Positions 53,951 to 63,655 of a stretch of 64,000 nt of DNA are shown in pieces. The position numbers were made by a program, and so were the translations under genes. This DNA comes from Adiantum capillus-veneris (lineage: Eukaryota > Streptophyta > Polypodiopsida > Polypodiales > Pteridaceae). The notes below the pieces were generated by a model that was not told the DNA's origin, searched no databases, and saw only the letters and a program-made list of their open reading frames with translations. The stretch is taken from contig CM043942.1 in assembly GCA_014529385.2 (NCBI GenBank), positions 1,652,501 to 1,716,500 of the forward strand. Direction: 5' to 3'. Position 1 is the first letter of the stretch; every line of letters starts with the position of its first letter.

Positions 53951-54248
53951 ATTACTATTTTACAATCTTTATTTGATTTGAAGGAAGCTTCTTTGATGCC
54001 ATGGTATGTAAAGCCATCCTGATTGCTATTTCAAAGTTTTTCTAAGCGACTCTAATGCCATGGTGAATACCGTGATTCCATGGTACGTAAAGCCATGATG
54101 ATTACTATTTTACAGTTTTTATTTGATTTGAGGAAAACGTCTTTAATGCCATGGTACGTAAAACCATAATGATTGCTATTTCAAAGTTTTTTAAGCATCT
54201 CTTATGCCATGGTGAATATTATGATGCCATGGTACGTAAAGCCATGAT
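53951..54248. repeat. 150-bp tandem duplication with nested GCCATGGT words
   Basis: Units 53951-54100 and 54101-54248 start ATTACTATTTTACA and end GTAAAGCCATGATG. Within each, variants of ATGCCATGGT(A/G) recur. Confidence 0.9.
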
Positions 54249-54588
54249 GATGACAACTGTCAGCTGTTGAGATCTTGGGGACCCCAATAAGTTCATTACA
54301 TCTCGGCTTTGTATATATGTGTGCACATGTGATTACATTGATATTATATAAAAATATATATGTCATCTGCACATGTGATTGCATCGATATTATGTTTGTT
54401 TCTATGTCGTCTTCAGAGCGGTGTCGCAAACCGTCTCTAAGGACAATGTGATGTGATTATCTCTAACCTTCACATTTCGATATGAGTCTTGAGTTGGTAT
54501 TAATTACAGGATGAAAATCACATTAAGCAGCATGTACAAGGGATGAAAGACACTAAATTTGCTCTATCAAAACATTTGCAGGTGGCAC

Positions 54589-55896
54589 TGATGGGGTCTT
54601 TTCACAAGCCAAGCTCCCATACCCCTCTTCTCTCGTCCCCACCCCATGAAAACCCCCTCTTAGGGAGGGAGTGATAAAAGGCATTGGAAAAAGTAAGAAA
54701 AAAATAAAGTATGATTATGTAAATATATAAGAAAGGTAAAATAGGCCACCTCATGCCTGCGGGGTAGCCCATCCCCACCTTGCCTCCTTTTTCTTCACTA
54801 TTGCCCCGCCGTGTGTCCCTTTTCCTCTCCTCCACTCAAAAGATCAACCCCCTCTCTCTTCCCCTTGTCCTTTCTCCTTTCTCTCTCCCCTCAAGCTACC
54901 CCACCTCTCACCAATAATGCATTATAACTCACCAATAATGCACCCTAACTCACATGCAACTTACCCTATCTTCCAAAATAGTATACCCCACCCCCTCTTT
55001 CTCTCTCCTATCATATCTCATGACCCAAATACCCCCCTCTCTCTCTAAAGGGTGCCATATCTCTTGTCTTGTAGCTAAATAACCTTCCCCACACTCACAC
55101 ACACTCAGTTTCACTGAAAAAGGTGCCCACAGACCCATCCCCACCCAGTGGTTACCTGATTTTTCTTGTGTTCACACACATCTGCACACAGATTCACCTC
55201 TGAACACACTCCCCTCTTGTAATTACTTTATTCTCCATGTCACCTCTCACTTTTTTTCATCAACCCATCTCTCTCTCTCTTAGTCTCTCTCTCATGACAC
55301 TGCTGTTCTGGCACATATACACACAGCCAGACAAGTGGGGCCCACAGTCACATGGCCTATGTAGATAATTATTTCTTCATTTCTAAATTCTAGAATTCCT
55401 CCCCCCTCCTCCCCTATATAAAGAGGGGTCACCATCACACTAAATACACACACAACATCACCAAAGAACACACTATGCACTGTGTGTGCCTAGTCCACAC
55501 ACACACACCCACACCATCAGCATCACTGCAATCACCATGCTTGTCTTGAGCATGACCTCTACACCCTTGGCTATGGAAGATGAAGGGAAACTAAATGAAG
55601 GATGATGGTCATAAACCTCGTGTGAGTCTTCGCCATCAACTCCCACCTATCCGCCATGTGCTCTACCACTCTCTCGCTTCTCATTCCCCTACCCTATGCT
55701 CCCCATTTCATCGCCTTATTCTCTAAATAAAGCTTGAGGTTTTGTGAGTATGTTTTCTTGCAATGTTTTACCCATGTGAGGTGTGCGGAATCACCACCTA
55801 ATCTTGTGTTTGGAGTGAGCTTGTGTATGTGTGAAGGGTGTGCAGATTCACCATCCTTTTGTGGTGCCTAAGTACTAAGCCGCTATACCCCCTCCC

Positions 55897-55977
<81 letters not shown>

Positions 55978-56186
55978 TGATCTCATTCCCTTTCCTCTTC
56001 ATCATTACTCCCAAGCATCCATCTCTCTTGGATGAAAACTTTGTTATGGTGGTGTGTTGTTTGCGTCCTAGCCGCTGAAGCTAGGTGGTGCCCCTGTTTG
56101 CTTTACCATGACAGGCTCGAGGTGCGCCATTCGGTCCCTGGTGTTTTAGAGGCCGTCGAAGTTCGGGGTTTGCTTTGCTCCCATCA
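54589..56186 (+). repeat. gypsy-3 5' LTR (1598 bp)
   Basis: TGATGGGG start and GCTCCCATCA end give a seven-base inverted terminus (TGATGGG/CCCATCA). TATA box TATATAAA at 55415. It contains a (CT)n run (55898-55974). The PBS starts two bases after it. The end region shares ordered words with the LTR ending at 34017. The second LTR is not in the window to confirm the start. Confidence 0.75.
55898..55974. repeat. (CT)n microsatellite in the gypsy-3 LTR
   Basis: About 77 bp of CT repeat, located in the transcribed part of the LTR downstream of the TATA box. Confidence 0.97.
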
Positions 56187-56188
56187 TT

Positions 56189-56206
56189 TGGTGCCCCCAC
56201 GGAGGA
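56189..56206 (+). other. gypsy-3 primer-binding site (tRNA not assigned)
   Basis: TGGTGCCCCCACGGAGGA starts two bases after the LTR. It begins with TGG, as any site complementary to a tRNA CCA end must. Confidence 0.6.
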
Positions 56207-56259
56207 TCTTTTCATGAAACCCTTCACTTTACAAGACTGAAACCCCTAAACTATTGTGA

Positions 56260-57043
56260 ATGGATGAATGGCTAGCAGGATTTGCTAATTGGACGACAGA
56301 AGAAGAAGAGCTCCAAGCACAACTAGACGAACTCCTCATCTCCATCGAAACTCGAGTGCCAGGTGTAACGGTAATCGATTTGCAGTGGGAGAGTCAACCA
56401 ACACGCCAAACCCAGTGGATATACATAGGCCAAGTGCCAAGAAGAAGAAGGAGAAGGTCGAAACCATGTCCGCAACCTACAACCAACCCACAACAACAAA
56501 ATGGAAGGAGCTCTACACAATAGAGAATCAACACTATTCTACTTTGAGAATCGGGTAACTCAAGTCACCGAGGTAATTATCACAGTCAGTTTTCAAGTCG
56601 CACCTGATGCTGCAGCACAGATAACGGAATCATTGGCTCACACTCTCACTAGAGAAACTAGGGATCTACTGAGTTTGTTTCAGGAAAGAACACCACCCTC
56701 TCCCACAAGCTTGGACAGTGACTAAGCACCTCTAAGCTTCACATGAATCAATACAACCTACCTCAAGACAGATCACACATACCAACACGTGTACGCTCAA
56801 TCAAGGTAATACTGGATTTGAAGGCTCACTACCAGCACGTCATTGACACCATGCTGGGTGGGGAGCGATTTTTTGAGGTTCTAGCATCAGATCAACCATT
56901 TGTCTTACCTTTGGTACAAGGTAATGTACCGTTTGAAGTTTTAATCTATGCCCTAGTATAAGAGGGTATACACGCCTCCTTGTAAATAAGAAAAAACTTT
57001 TGCAAGTTAAGCAGTGTGTCTTTCTATCTCTCTCTCAGTAATC
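56260..57043 (+). pseudogene. gypsy-3 leader or Gag N-terminal remnants
   Basis: Three short frames lie here in two phases: 56260-56523 (MDEWLAGFANWTTEEEELQA), 56501-56725 and 56743-56961. They look like fragments of one frameshifted Gag N-terminus. A pyrimidine tract ending in CAG (TTTCTATCTCTCTCTCAG, near 57021-57038) just before ATG 57044 could be a splice acceptor. No family recognised. Confidence 0.5.
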
Positions 57044-57793
57044 ATGGCAAGTGTAGCATTTTCAACATTTAAAGGAAAGAAGGGGGAGGATTTGGTAACA
57101 GACTTCCTAGATGACTTTGAAGTAGCATGTGTAGTGAGCAACAAAGATACAGATGAATCCCGGGTTAGAATCTTTAAGCATCTCATGAAGCTAGAGCCTA
57201 GATCATGGTACAATGCACTTCCACAAGCAACCAAGGATGACTAGGAACCCTTAAAAACCGCTTTTAAGAGGCGCTTTGGGGGAGGTACCACTTCAGAAAA
57301 GTTGTGGGACAAGTTGAGAGACTTGAAGCAGGAGGGTCTTTTAGAATATGCCACCTATGAGTCCAAATTTGTGGATTTGTGGGAACGGTGGGTTGAGTCA
57401 CTGGCAAGGTGGGAAGCCACACCCTATTTCCTAAAAAAAGATCGGTTCACGCATGGCTTATGGCCGCTTCTCAAGGAGAAGGTGAAAGGTAGATTCCCGG
57501 CTACGTACGAGTCAGCCGTTGAGATTGCTCGCCTTAAGGACAAGAAGCTACGAATGAAAGCCAAAGAAACCGAGTCAACAGAAGCAGGAACATCGCGTCG
57601 ACCAACAACTACAACAACCACCATACCACCACCACCGGCTCTAGGGGTAAGAGATGACCAACAAGACATGTTGGCCCATATTACTGACCAACTGCAAAAT
57701 TTGTCTGTCCACTTAATACGAGGGATTTGGTCTTACTCTAGAAGGTACTGCATTGAAATGGTTTCAACCAATAAACATTGGGGGATTCCATGA
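57044..57793 (+). pseudogene. gypsy-3 Gag domain 1
   Basis: From ATG 57044: MASVAFSTFKGKKGEDLV, MKLEPRSWYNALPQATKDD, a TAG stop at 57241 (relatives suggest Trp, TGG to TAG), then EPLKTAFKRRFGG, YESKFVDLWERWV, DRFTHGLWPLLKEKVKGRF and SAVEIARLKDKKLR. This is a complete retrotransposon Gag domain. A Thr/Pro-rich linker follows. A second Gag domain half then starts in another frame near 57717. Confidence 0.8.
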
Positions 57794-58646
57794 CATCGAC
57801 CATTTGCTAAGAGAGTTTGCTGAGGAATTCTCAAAACGAGGGATTAAGCACAATACGGTCTCACAAATATATGCTTTTAAACAGAGAGAACACGAAAAAG
57901 TGAAGGAAGCGTCACTTCGCTTCAAACAATACATTGAGAGATGTCCAGTACGTGAACGACCACAAGATGACAGACTATCTGTTCTCTTTATTGAGGGACT
58001 GAGGAACGACACTCTCAAGAAGGACTTGCACTTGAAAGCTTGTACAAGTTTCGAGCAAGTAACGAGAGAGGCATTGTACTTAGTGGATAACTGTACGGTT
58101 TATGGAGAGGTGTCAGCGGATACAGATTCTGCATCCAGTAGCTCCTCCTCCGTAGCGAGCGAGACTACCACTAAAAAGAATGTTCAAACAACAACCATGC
58201 CAAATGTAGAGCAAATGATAGAAGATGCTCTAAAAAGGATGGCACCATACCAAAAACCATTGCCAAAAACACTGAAATGGTGTGCTATTGAACAAAAATG
58301 GACAAATCATCCAACAGAGGAGTGCTATTACAACAAAGGGTATGTAAGGGAGCGCCAGTACGCACCTCCTGCTCTATTAGCACCACCTCAAGTACATCCA
58401 GTACCTCGATACCCAACGGGAAATGTACCTGGACCTATGGGGATAGAAAGACCTCAACCGGTATTGGGACAACAACCACCTTTACCAGGAGCAAGACCAG
58501 TGGGCATTAGATATGCACCAACCTTAGAGAATCAGGAAGAACAAGCCCTAGTGCCTGTTCAAGCCTATTATGAAGAATCGGGTGCACACATGTCTCCGTG
58601 TATTACCCACCAGAAGAACCAAAACAACCGAAACCATGGGGCATGA
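57717..58646 (+). pseudogene. gypsy-3 Gag domain 2 (C-terminal half)
   Basis: The frame opens at 57717: FGLTLEGTALKWFQPINIGG, LLREFAEEFSKRGIKHNT, ASLRFKQYIERCPVRERP, FIEGLRNDTLKKDL. This is the second half of another Gag domain and corresponds to the gag in gypsy-1 (MTLEGKSLTWFQNIP) and gypsy-2 (LTLSGKARDWYRTL). Its first half is missing. Then WCAIEQKWTNHPTEEC and a Pro-rich tail. The frame ends near 58646, and the protein continues in the -1/+2 frame from about 58600. Confidence 0.8.
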
Positions 58647-61456
58647 TGGGGAATGTTGGAATACCAACAATTACAAGTGCTTCTGATGAAGAGAGATACA
58701 ATTTGGACGCAAGAACATTGATGTTCATAGCTCATGGAGGGTTGACAGGACAAAGACCATCCTATCCACAAAGGACGAATCAAATGGGACCAAGACCAGC
58801 GCTAGGACCCTGTTATAAGTGTGGAGGTGACCATCTGATGAATGTTTGCCCACATACGGAAATCATTAGAATTAACGCTTATTGCACTGAGTGTGGGGTT
58901 ACTCACTTCATTGAGGATTGTTCAAAGAATCCAAACAAAGTGCAAAAGACGACATTGAATATGCTAGAAACTATTCCTACCAGCAGTGGGTCTGAAAATG
59001 AAACTCTGATACCAACGCAAGTTGTTACTAGAGCTCAAGCTAAGAAAACCACTAGAGAACCTGAGAATGGAAAGTTAGCGACTGACGTAGTTAGTCAAGG
59101 ACCGCGGAGTCAGAAAAACACATGGAAAGCTAGAAAAGCACGCATGAAGTTGAGAAAAGAACGTGAAGACGCTATTCTAGCTAAGGAACTAAAGCAAACT
59201 AAAGCTAGATTAGAAAAACTTGAGAGTCAAAACGGGAAACGAGAGATGAGCCCGGAAAGAACGAAACAAAAGAGTATCAAAGAAACAACGAGCTTAAGCT
59301 CAGGGGGATCAGTGCTAGTAGACAAGGTACACGAACCATTGGACGCACTGATGAGAGCTTACGAAGCTAGGTTAAAGAACAACCAAACACAAGAACAGAG
59401 GTGGATGACATACCCAAACGCAGAATTGGAAAAGCAGAGACTTGAAATGTGCCAGAGAATGATCGAGACTGCACAAACCTTATTAGAACCACCAAAAGAA
59501 ACAATGAATTGTGGAAAGGAAAACCCAATTCAGCAAGAGACTATCGTTTCACGAGTAGCTGAAAAGACTTCCAGTGCACAAAAGCCTGAAAATACACAAA
59601 AGGATGACCGCATAGTATTGAACACAACTGATCAGGAGGTCGAGAGTTTTCATCCAGTCATACAGAGGTCTTACGGAAGAGATGAGGATTACAATGAATT
59701 TTGGAAACAAGTGAGAGAGGCAAACTTTGCAAACGAGCTAAGTTGCCAAGCTAATCAGACAAATTGGGAAAAGGACATCAGAAATCCTCCCATAGTGGAA
59801 TTTGAGGCAGGATCTCAAGTGGACTTGGATCTGCAATCTTACTGGGGAGATGGGGGCTCTGTTAGAACAATGGAGAGCAAACCTCATTCACTGAAAACCT
59901 TACCTTCATACTTAGGAGAGTATGAAGCAAAATCCGAGATTAGAGCACTTCCCTCACGAAAAATCTCATCAGAAAAAGTCATGGACTCGCAAGGATTGAT
60001 AGAGATTTTGTCAACACCAGTGACATGCACTATCACTCTAGCTGAGCTTCTGAGGCTAAGACCACATATGTGGACCACTGTAGGAAAATGCTTGGAGAAA
60101 TTCGGGATAAAAGATCCAACATCGAGATTGCAAGAGAGCATTGAGGAGCTGAGCAAGCCACAAAAGAACGCTAAGCCTGTACCCTTAAACAAGGTTGGAG
60201 AGTATTGCGAAGGTGAAGAGGGGAATACAACCTTACCAGTTGAATTCCAAGGAGTGAACACAATAGCAATACTAGATAGCGGAGCTGGGGTAGCCATTGC
60301 TACAAAAGAAATCTGGAAAAAATGGGGGAAACCAGCAATAAGGAAGACTAGGTTGAAACTCCAATTAGCAGATGGACACATGGAGAAACCTATGGGGTTA
60401 TTAGAGAAAGTTGTAGTGACTTCTTGCGGCATTGAATACGAACATACTTTCGCTATTGTCGATTTTGGCAAGGAGAATAACTATGATATCATACTGGGAA
60501 GACCATTCATGAGACAGTTGAAAATGGTCCAGGATTGGGGCTACGATCACATATACCTGAGAAATATGGAAACCACTACATGTGTGAACCTGGAAGACCA
60601 TAGCTACAAAGATGTGAACCGAACACCGGTAGAGGAGTTTGATTCAGCTACTTTGGCGGGATCCGAATTTCCAGCTTGGTTAGGTAAACCCAAGGAGTTA
60701 TGGATGTGTGGAGCTTCGAAATGTGGAATTCTGAAACGAGAAGAATGTGTTTTAGAAAGGGCTATCGAAGACGAAACCTATATAGGAGAACCCTTTCCAG
60801 AGGACACGTTTGAACCATTAGAATGGACACACATTCTAGCAACCCTAGATGTTTGTGCAATTCCGGATGGTCCCACAACGAAATTTTGCGACAAGGACGG
60901 GTACGACGTGGTTCCGTATTTCATGTTGAGAACTGTGCTCGAAAAAGAAACTGAAAAGAACGATACACTGGAAAAGGAAGATGAAGAAGAGGTGTTTCAC
61001 GACATTCCCAATCATCCAGAGTGGGGAAATGAAGCAGACAACGAGTCAACGGACAATTCAAGCGGAAACGAAGAAACTATAACGGATGTCCGATTTTATG
61101 ATTTTCCGAACCAAACAAAACAACGCCAGAAACACTGTAGAGCAAAGAAAAAAACAAAAGGGGTTAGAACCAATCCGATGCCTAGAATAAGAGGAAAAAA
61201 TCAATTCCTAATGCTAGTAAAGGCTGAAGATTGTGTTAAGGATAAGATTTCTGAAAGAATGAGAGGCAGTGATCAAAAGAGCTTACGAAAAGACAAAAGA
61301 GGCTCAAGAAATCAAGTTCAAAAGAATGAAACGAAAACTGAAACAGAAAAATCAGAAAAGAACAAGCGCAACAGAGAATACACGGAGTCCAAGTTAGAAC
61401 GTAGAAACAAGTACAGAGAGCTCAAGAAAACTCTGAAAGAAGTTTGGACTACATAA
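58598..61456 (+). CDS. gypsy-3 zinc knuckles, protease and spacer
   Basis: About 950 residues. There are two knuckles of the CX2CX3HX4C type: CYKCGGDHLMNVC and CTECGVTHFIEDC. A charged, Gln/Lys/Glu-rich region follows, probably coiled coil in part (about 59100-59250). The protease (60200-60560) has EEGNTTLP, AILDSGAGVAIATKE with Asp-Ser-Gly at 60275-60283, KLQLADGHMEKPMGLL and IILGRPFMRQLKMVQDW. An acidic then basic spacer follows (DEEEVFHDIPNHPEWG; NPMPRIRGKNQFLM; Lys/Arg-rich end). The frame stops at TAA 61454; the same frame reopens at once into RT. An active protease is plausible by motif. Confidence 0.9.
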   Translation: MYYPPEEPKQPKPWGMMGNVGIPTITSASDEERYNLDARTLMFIAHGGLTGQRPSYPQRTNQMGPRPALGPCYKCGGDHLMNVCPHTEIIRINAYCTECGVTHFIEDCSKNPNKVQKTTLNMLETIPTSSGSENETLIPTQVVTRAQAKKTTREPENGKLATDVVSQGPRSQKNTWKARKARMKLRKEREDAILAKELKQTKARLEKLESQNGKREMSPERTKQKSIKETTSLSSGGSVLVDKVHEPLDALMRAYEARLKNNQTQEQRWMTYPNAELEKQRLEMCQRMIETAQTLLEPPKETMNCGKENPIQQETIVSRVAEKTSSAQKPENTQKDDRIVLNTTDQEVESFHPVIQRSYGRDEDYNEFWKQVREANFANELSCQANQTNWEKDIRNPPIVEFEAGSQVDLDLQSYWGDGGSVRTMESKPHSLKTLPSYLGEYEAKSEIRALPSRKISSEKVMDSQGLIEILSTPVTCTITLAELLRLRPHMWTTVGKCLEKFGIKDPTSRLQESIEELSKPQKNAKPVPLNKVGEYCEGEEGNTTLPVEFQGVNTIAILDSGAGVAIATKEIWKKWGKPAIRKTRLKLQLADGHMEKPMGLLEKVVVTSCGIEYEHTFAIVDFGKENNYDIILGRPFMRQLKMVQDWGYDHIYLRNMETTTCVNLEDHSYKDVNRTPVEEFDSATLAGSEFPAWLGKPKELWMCGASKCGILKREECVLERAIEDETYIGEPFPEDTFEPLEWTHILATLDVCAIPDGPTTKFCDKDGYDVVPYFMLRTVLEKETEKNDTLEKEDEEEVFHDIPNHPEWGNEADNESTDNSSGNEETITDVRFYDFPNQTKQRQKHCRAKKKTKGVRTNPMPRIRGKNQFLMLVKAEDCVKDKISERMRGSDQKSLRKDKRGSRNQVQKNETKTETEKSEKNKRNREYTESKLERRNKYRELKKTLKEVWTT

Positions 61457-63655
61457 ATTGAGAGTGGAGAGGACGAAAATGTCAAAATCAAGGAAAACAT
61501 GGATGTTCCCTCTCACTATAGGAAATTCACAATAGAGGATAGGAAGGTGATATTAACCCCACCTATTCGAGAGAGGAAGGAGAACGAATCTTATGACAGA
61601 CCGGAGGATGCAAAAAAAGTTGATTTAGCAGCTCCATGTGAGACGCCTAGACCGGTGTACATAGCCACAAATTTGTCTCCAAGCGAGGAAGAGAGACTTT
61701 TGAGTCTTCTCAGAGAGTACAGGGATGTGTTTGCATGGTCTTATAAGGACTTAAAGGGAGTTGACCCATCGATATGCCAACACTCAATCCCACTGAAACA
61801 AGACGCAAAGCCTAGCAGACAGAGACCATACACATATAATGATACTTTTGCTAAGCGAATCAAGGAAGAGATAGATAAGCTAATGGAAGCTGAATTCATA
61901 TACGAGATTGAACACACTGATTGGGTATCTCCGATTGTGGTAGTACCTAAGAAGAACGGAAAACTCCGAGTGTGTGTCAACTTAAAGAAAGTGAATGCTG
62001 CAACAATCAGGGACAATTATCCCCTGCCGATAACTGATCATGTTCTAGAGCGTGTATCAGGGAAAACAGCATACTCCTTTCTTGATGGTTTTTCAGGATA
62101 TAACCAGCTAGCCATAGCACTGGAAGATCAACATAAAACAGCTTTTGCAACGGAGTGGGGAATTTATGCTTATCGGGTTATGCCTTTTGGTCTAACCAAT
62201 GCTCCCGCAACCTTCCAGAGGCTGATGACGCATGCTTTCAAAGAATACTTAAGGCTGTTTCTCGAAATATACATGGATGACTTATGTGTACATTCTCTAC
62301 TGAGAGATGAACATCTAGAACACCTAAGAAAAGTATTTGAGAAATGTAGGACATATCGCATTTGTCTCAATCCTGAGAAATGTGTGTTTATGGTCCGACA
62401 GGGCAGAATTATGGGACATATTGTCTCACAAAACGGAATATCCACGGATTTAGAGAAGATAAAAGTTATAGTGGATATGCCTAAACCAACCAATGCGAAA
62501 CAAGTACAGAGCTTTATGGGACATTGTGGATATTATAGACGATTCATTTACATGTACGCTATAATAGGCCAACCACTTTACAGGCTAATAGTGAACTTTG
62601 AATGGACCGAGGAATGTGAGGAATCATTCAAGAAATTGAAAGAGGCACTCATTACCGCTCCAGTCTTGAAATCACCAGATTGGGAGAAGATATTCCATGT
62701 GCACATAGATGCTTCTGCGTATGCAATAGGATGCATTCTGGCTCAGCCAGAAGAAGGAAACATGGATTTTCCTATCTGTTACGCCAGTCGACAGCTCAAC
62801 AATGCAGAGAAGAATTACACCACAACAGAGCGAGAAGGATTAGGAATGATCTATGCTGTGAAGAAATTTCGGCATTATCTTCTAGCCAACAAGTTTGTGT
62901 TTTTTACGGATCACCAAGCCTTGCTCTACCTAGTGAATAAACCATGCAATACTGGGAGAATAGTGAGATGGTTCATTATCTTACTGGAATTCGACTTCAC
63001 GGTAGTGGTAAAGAAAGGAAAAACACATCTTAGAGCTGATCATCTTTCGCGATTGACGAATGGAGAAGACCCTATAGGAGTAGATGACGACATGCCAGAC
63101 GCGTACTTGTTCAACATAGAAATGATACCGAGGTGGTCTCAAAATGTCGTTGACCTATTAACCTATGGAGGAGAGTTCGATAGAAGAGCATACAACCTGA
63201 AACATATTGCTATTCAGCAATCCAAGAATCTTCAATTGATTGCAGGAAGGTTGTATCAATTGGGAAATGATCATGTTTTACGACTATGCATCAATCCTGA
63301 GGAATATAATATATATCTGTGCGAAGCACATGTTCAGGAATGTGCATTTCATTGTTCAAGAAGGAACACATATAGGAATTTGTTACAATTGGGAGTCTAT
63401 TGGCCAGGAATGAAAGAAAGCGTACATGAATATGTCACTGTATGTATTGTATGTTCCTCAAAACCGCCAGCCGAGTATTCAACATTATATCAGATGATGA
63501 TCGCTCCAGAATGGAGTCAGTATATTGTTGAATATCTCACAAATAGAACTTTCCCAGAAGGAACGTCAAAAGCTCGTCAGAAATCTGTAGAGACAGAAGC
63601 TAGAGATTACGCTTTGATAGGAGATCAACTCTATAAGAGAGGTAAAGACAACTAG
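61457..63655 (+). CDS. gypsy-3 RT, RNase H and first integrase zinc-finger module
   Basis: Same frame as the upstream protease ORF; an ATG lies at 61499. RT: HTDWVSPIVVVPKKNGKLR, VCVNLKKVNAATIR, AYSFLDGFSGYNQLAIAL, RVMPFGLTNAPATFQRL, IYMDDLCVHS, MGHIVSQNGIS and CGYYRRFIYMYA. RNase H: FHVHIDASAYAIGCILAQPE, TTTEREGLGMIYA, TDHQALLYLVNKP and ADHLSRL. All catalytic acids look intact. Then an HHCC-like module (NPEEYNIYLCEAH, FHC, LLQLGVYWPGMKESVHEY, CIVC), and a second linker (APEWSQYIVEYLT, ARDYALIGDQLYKRGKDN) that runs into TAG 63653, where CAG would be expected. Confidence 0.93.
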   Translation: MESGEDENVKIKENMDVPSHYRKFTIEDRKVILTPPIRERKENESYDRPEDAKKVDLAAPCETPRPVYIATNLSPSEEERLLSLLREYRDVFAWSYKDLKGVDPSICQHSIPLKQDAKPSRQRPYTYNDTFAKRIKEEIDKLMEAEFIYEIEHTDWVSPIVVVPKKNGKLRVCVNLKKVNAATIRDNYPLPITDHVLERVSGKTAYSFLDGFSGYNQLAIALEDQHKTAFATEWGIYAYRVMPFGLTNAPATFQRLMTHAFKEYLRLFLEIYMDDLCVHSLLRDEHLEHLRKVFEKCRTYRICLNPEKCVFMVRQGRIMGHIVSQNGISTDLEKIKVIVDMPKPTNAKQVQSFMGHCGYYRRFIYMYAIIGQPLYRLIVNFEWTEECEESFKKLKEALITAPVLKSPDWEKIFHVHIDASAYAIGCILAQPEEGNMDFPICYASRQLNNAEKNYTTTEREGLGMIYAVKKFRHYLLANKFVFFTDHQALLYLVNKPCNTGRIVRWFIILLEFDFTVVVKKGKTHLRADHLSRLTNGEDPIGVDDDMPDAYLFNIEMIPRWSQNVVDLLTYGGEFDRRAYNLKHIAIQQSKNLQLIAGRLYQLGNDHVLRLCINPEEYNIYLCEAHVQECAFHCSRRNTYRNLLQLGVYWPGMKESVHEYVTVCIVCSSKPPAEYSTLYQMMIAPEWSQYIVEYLTNRTFPEGTSKARQKSVETEARDYALIGDQLYKRGKDN

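Larger units (their letters stand above)
52903..54588. other. No gene; two tandem duplications
   Basis: No coding family is recognised. It contains the 31-bp duplication at 53554-53615 and the 150-bp duplication at 53951-54248, which are listed separately. Confidence 0.55.
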
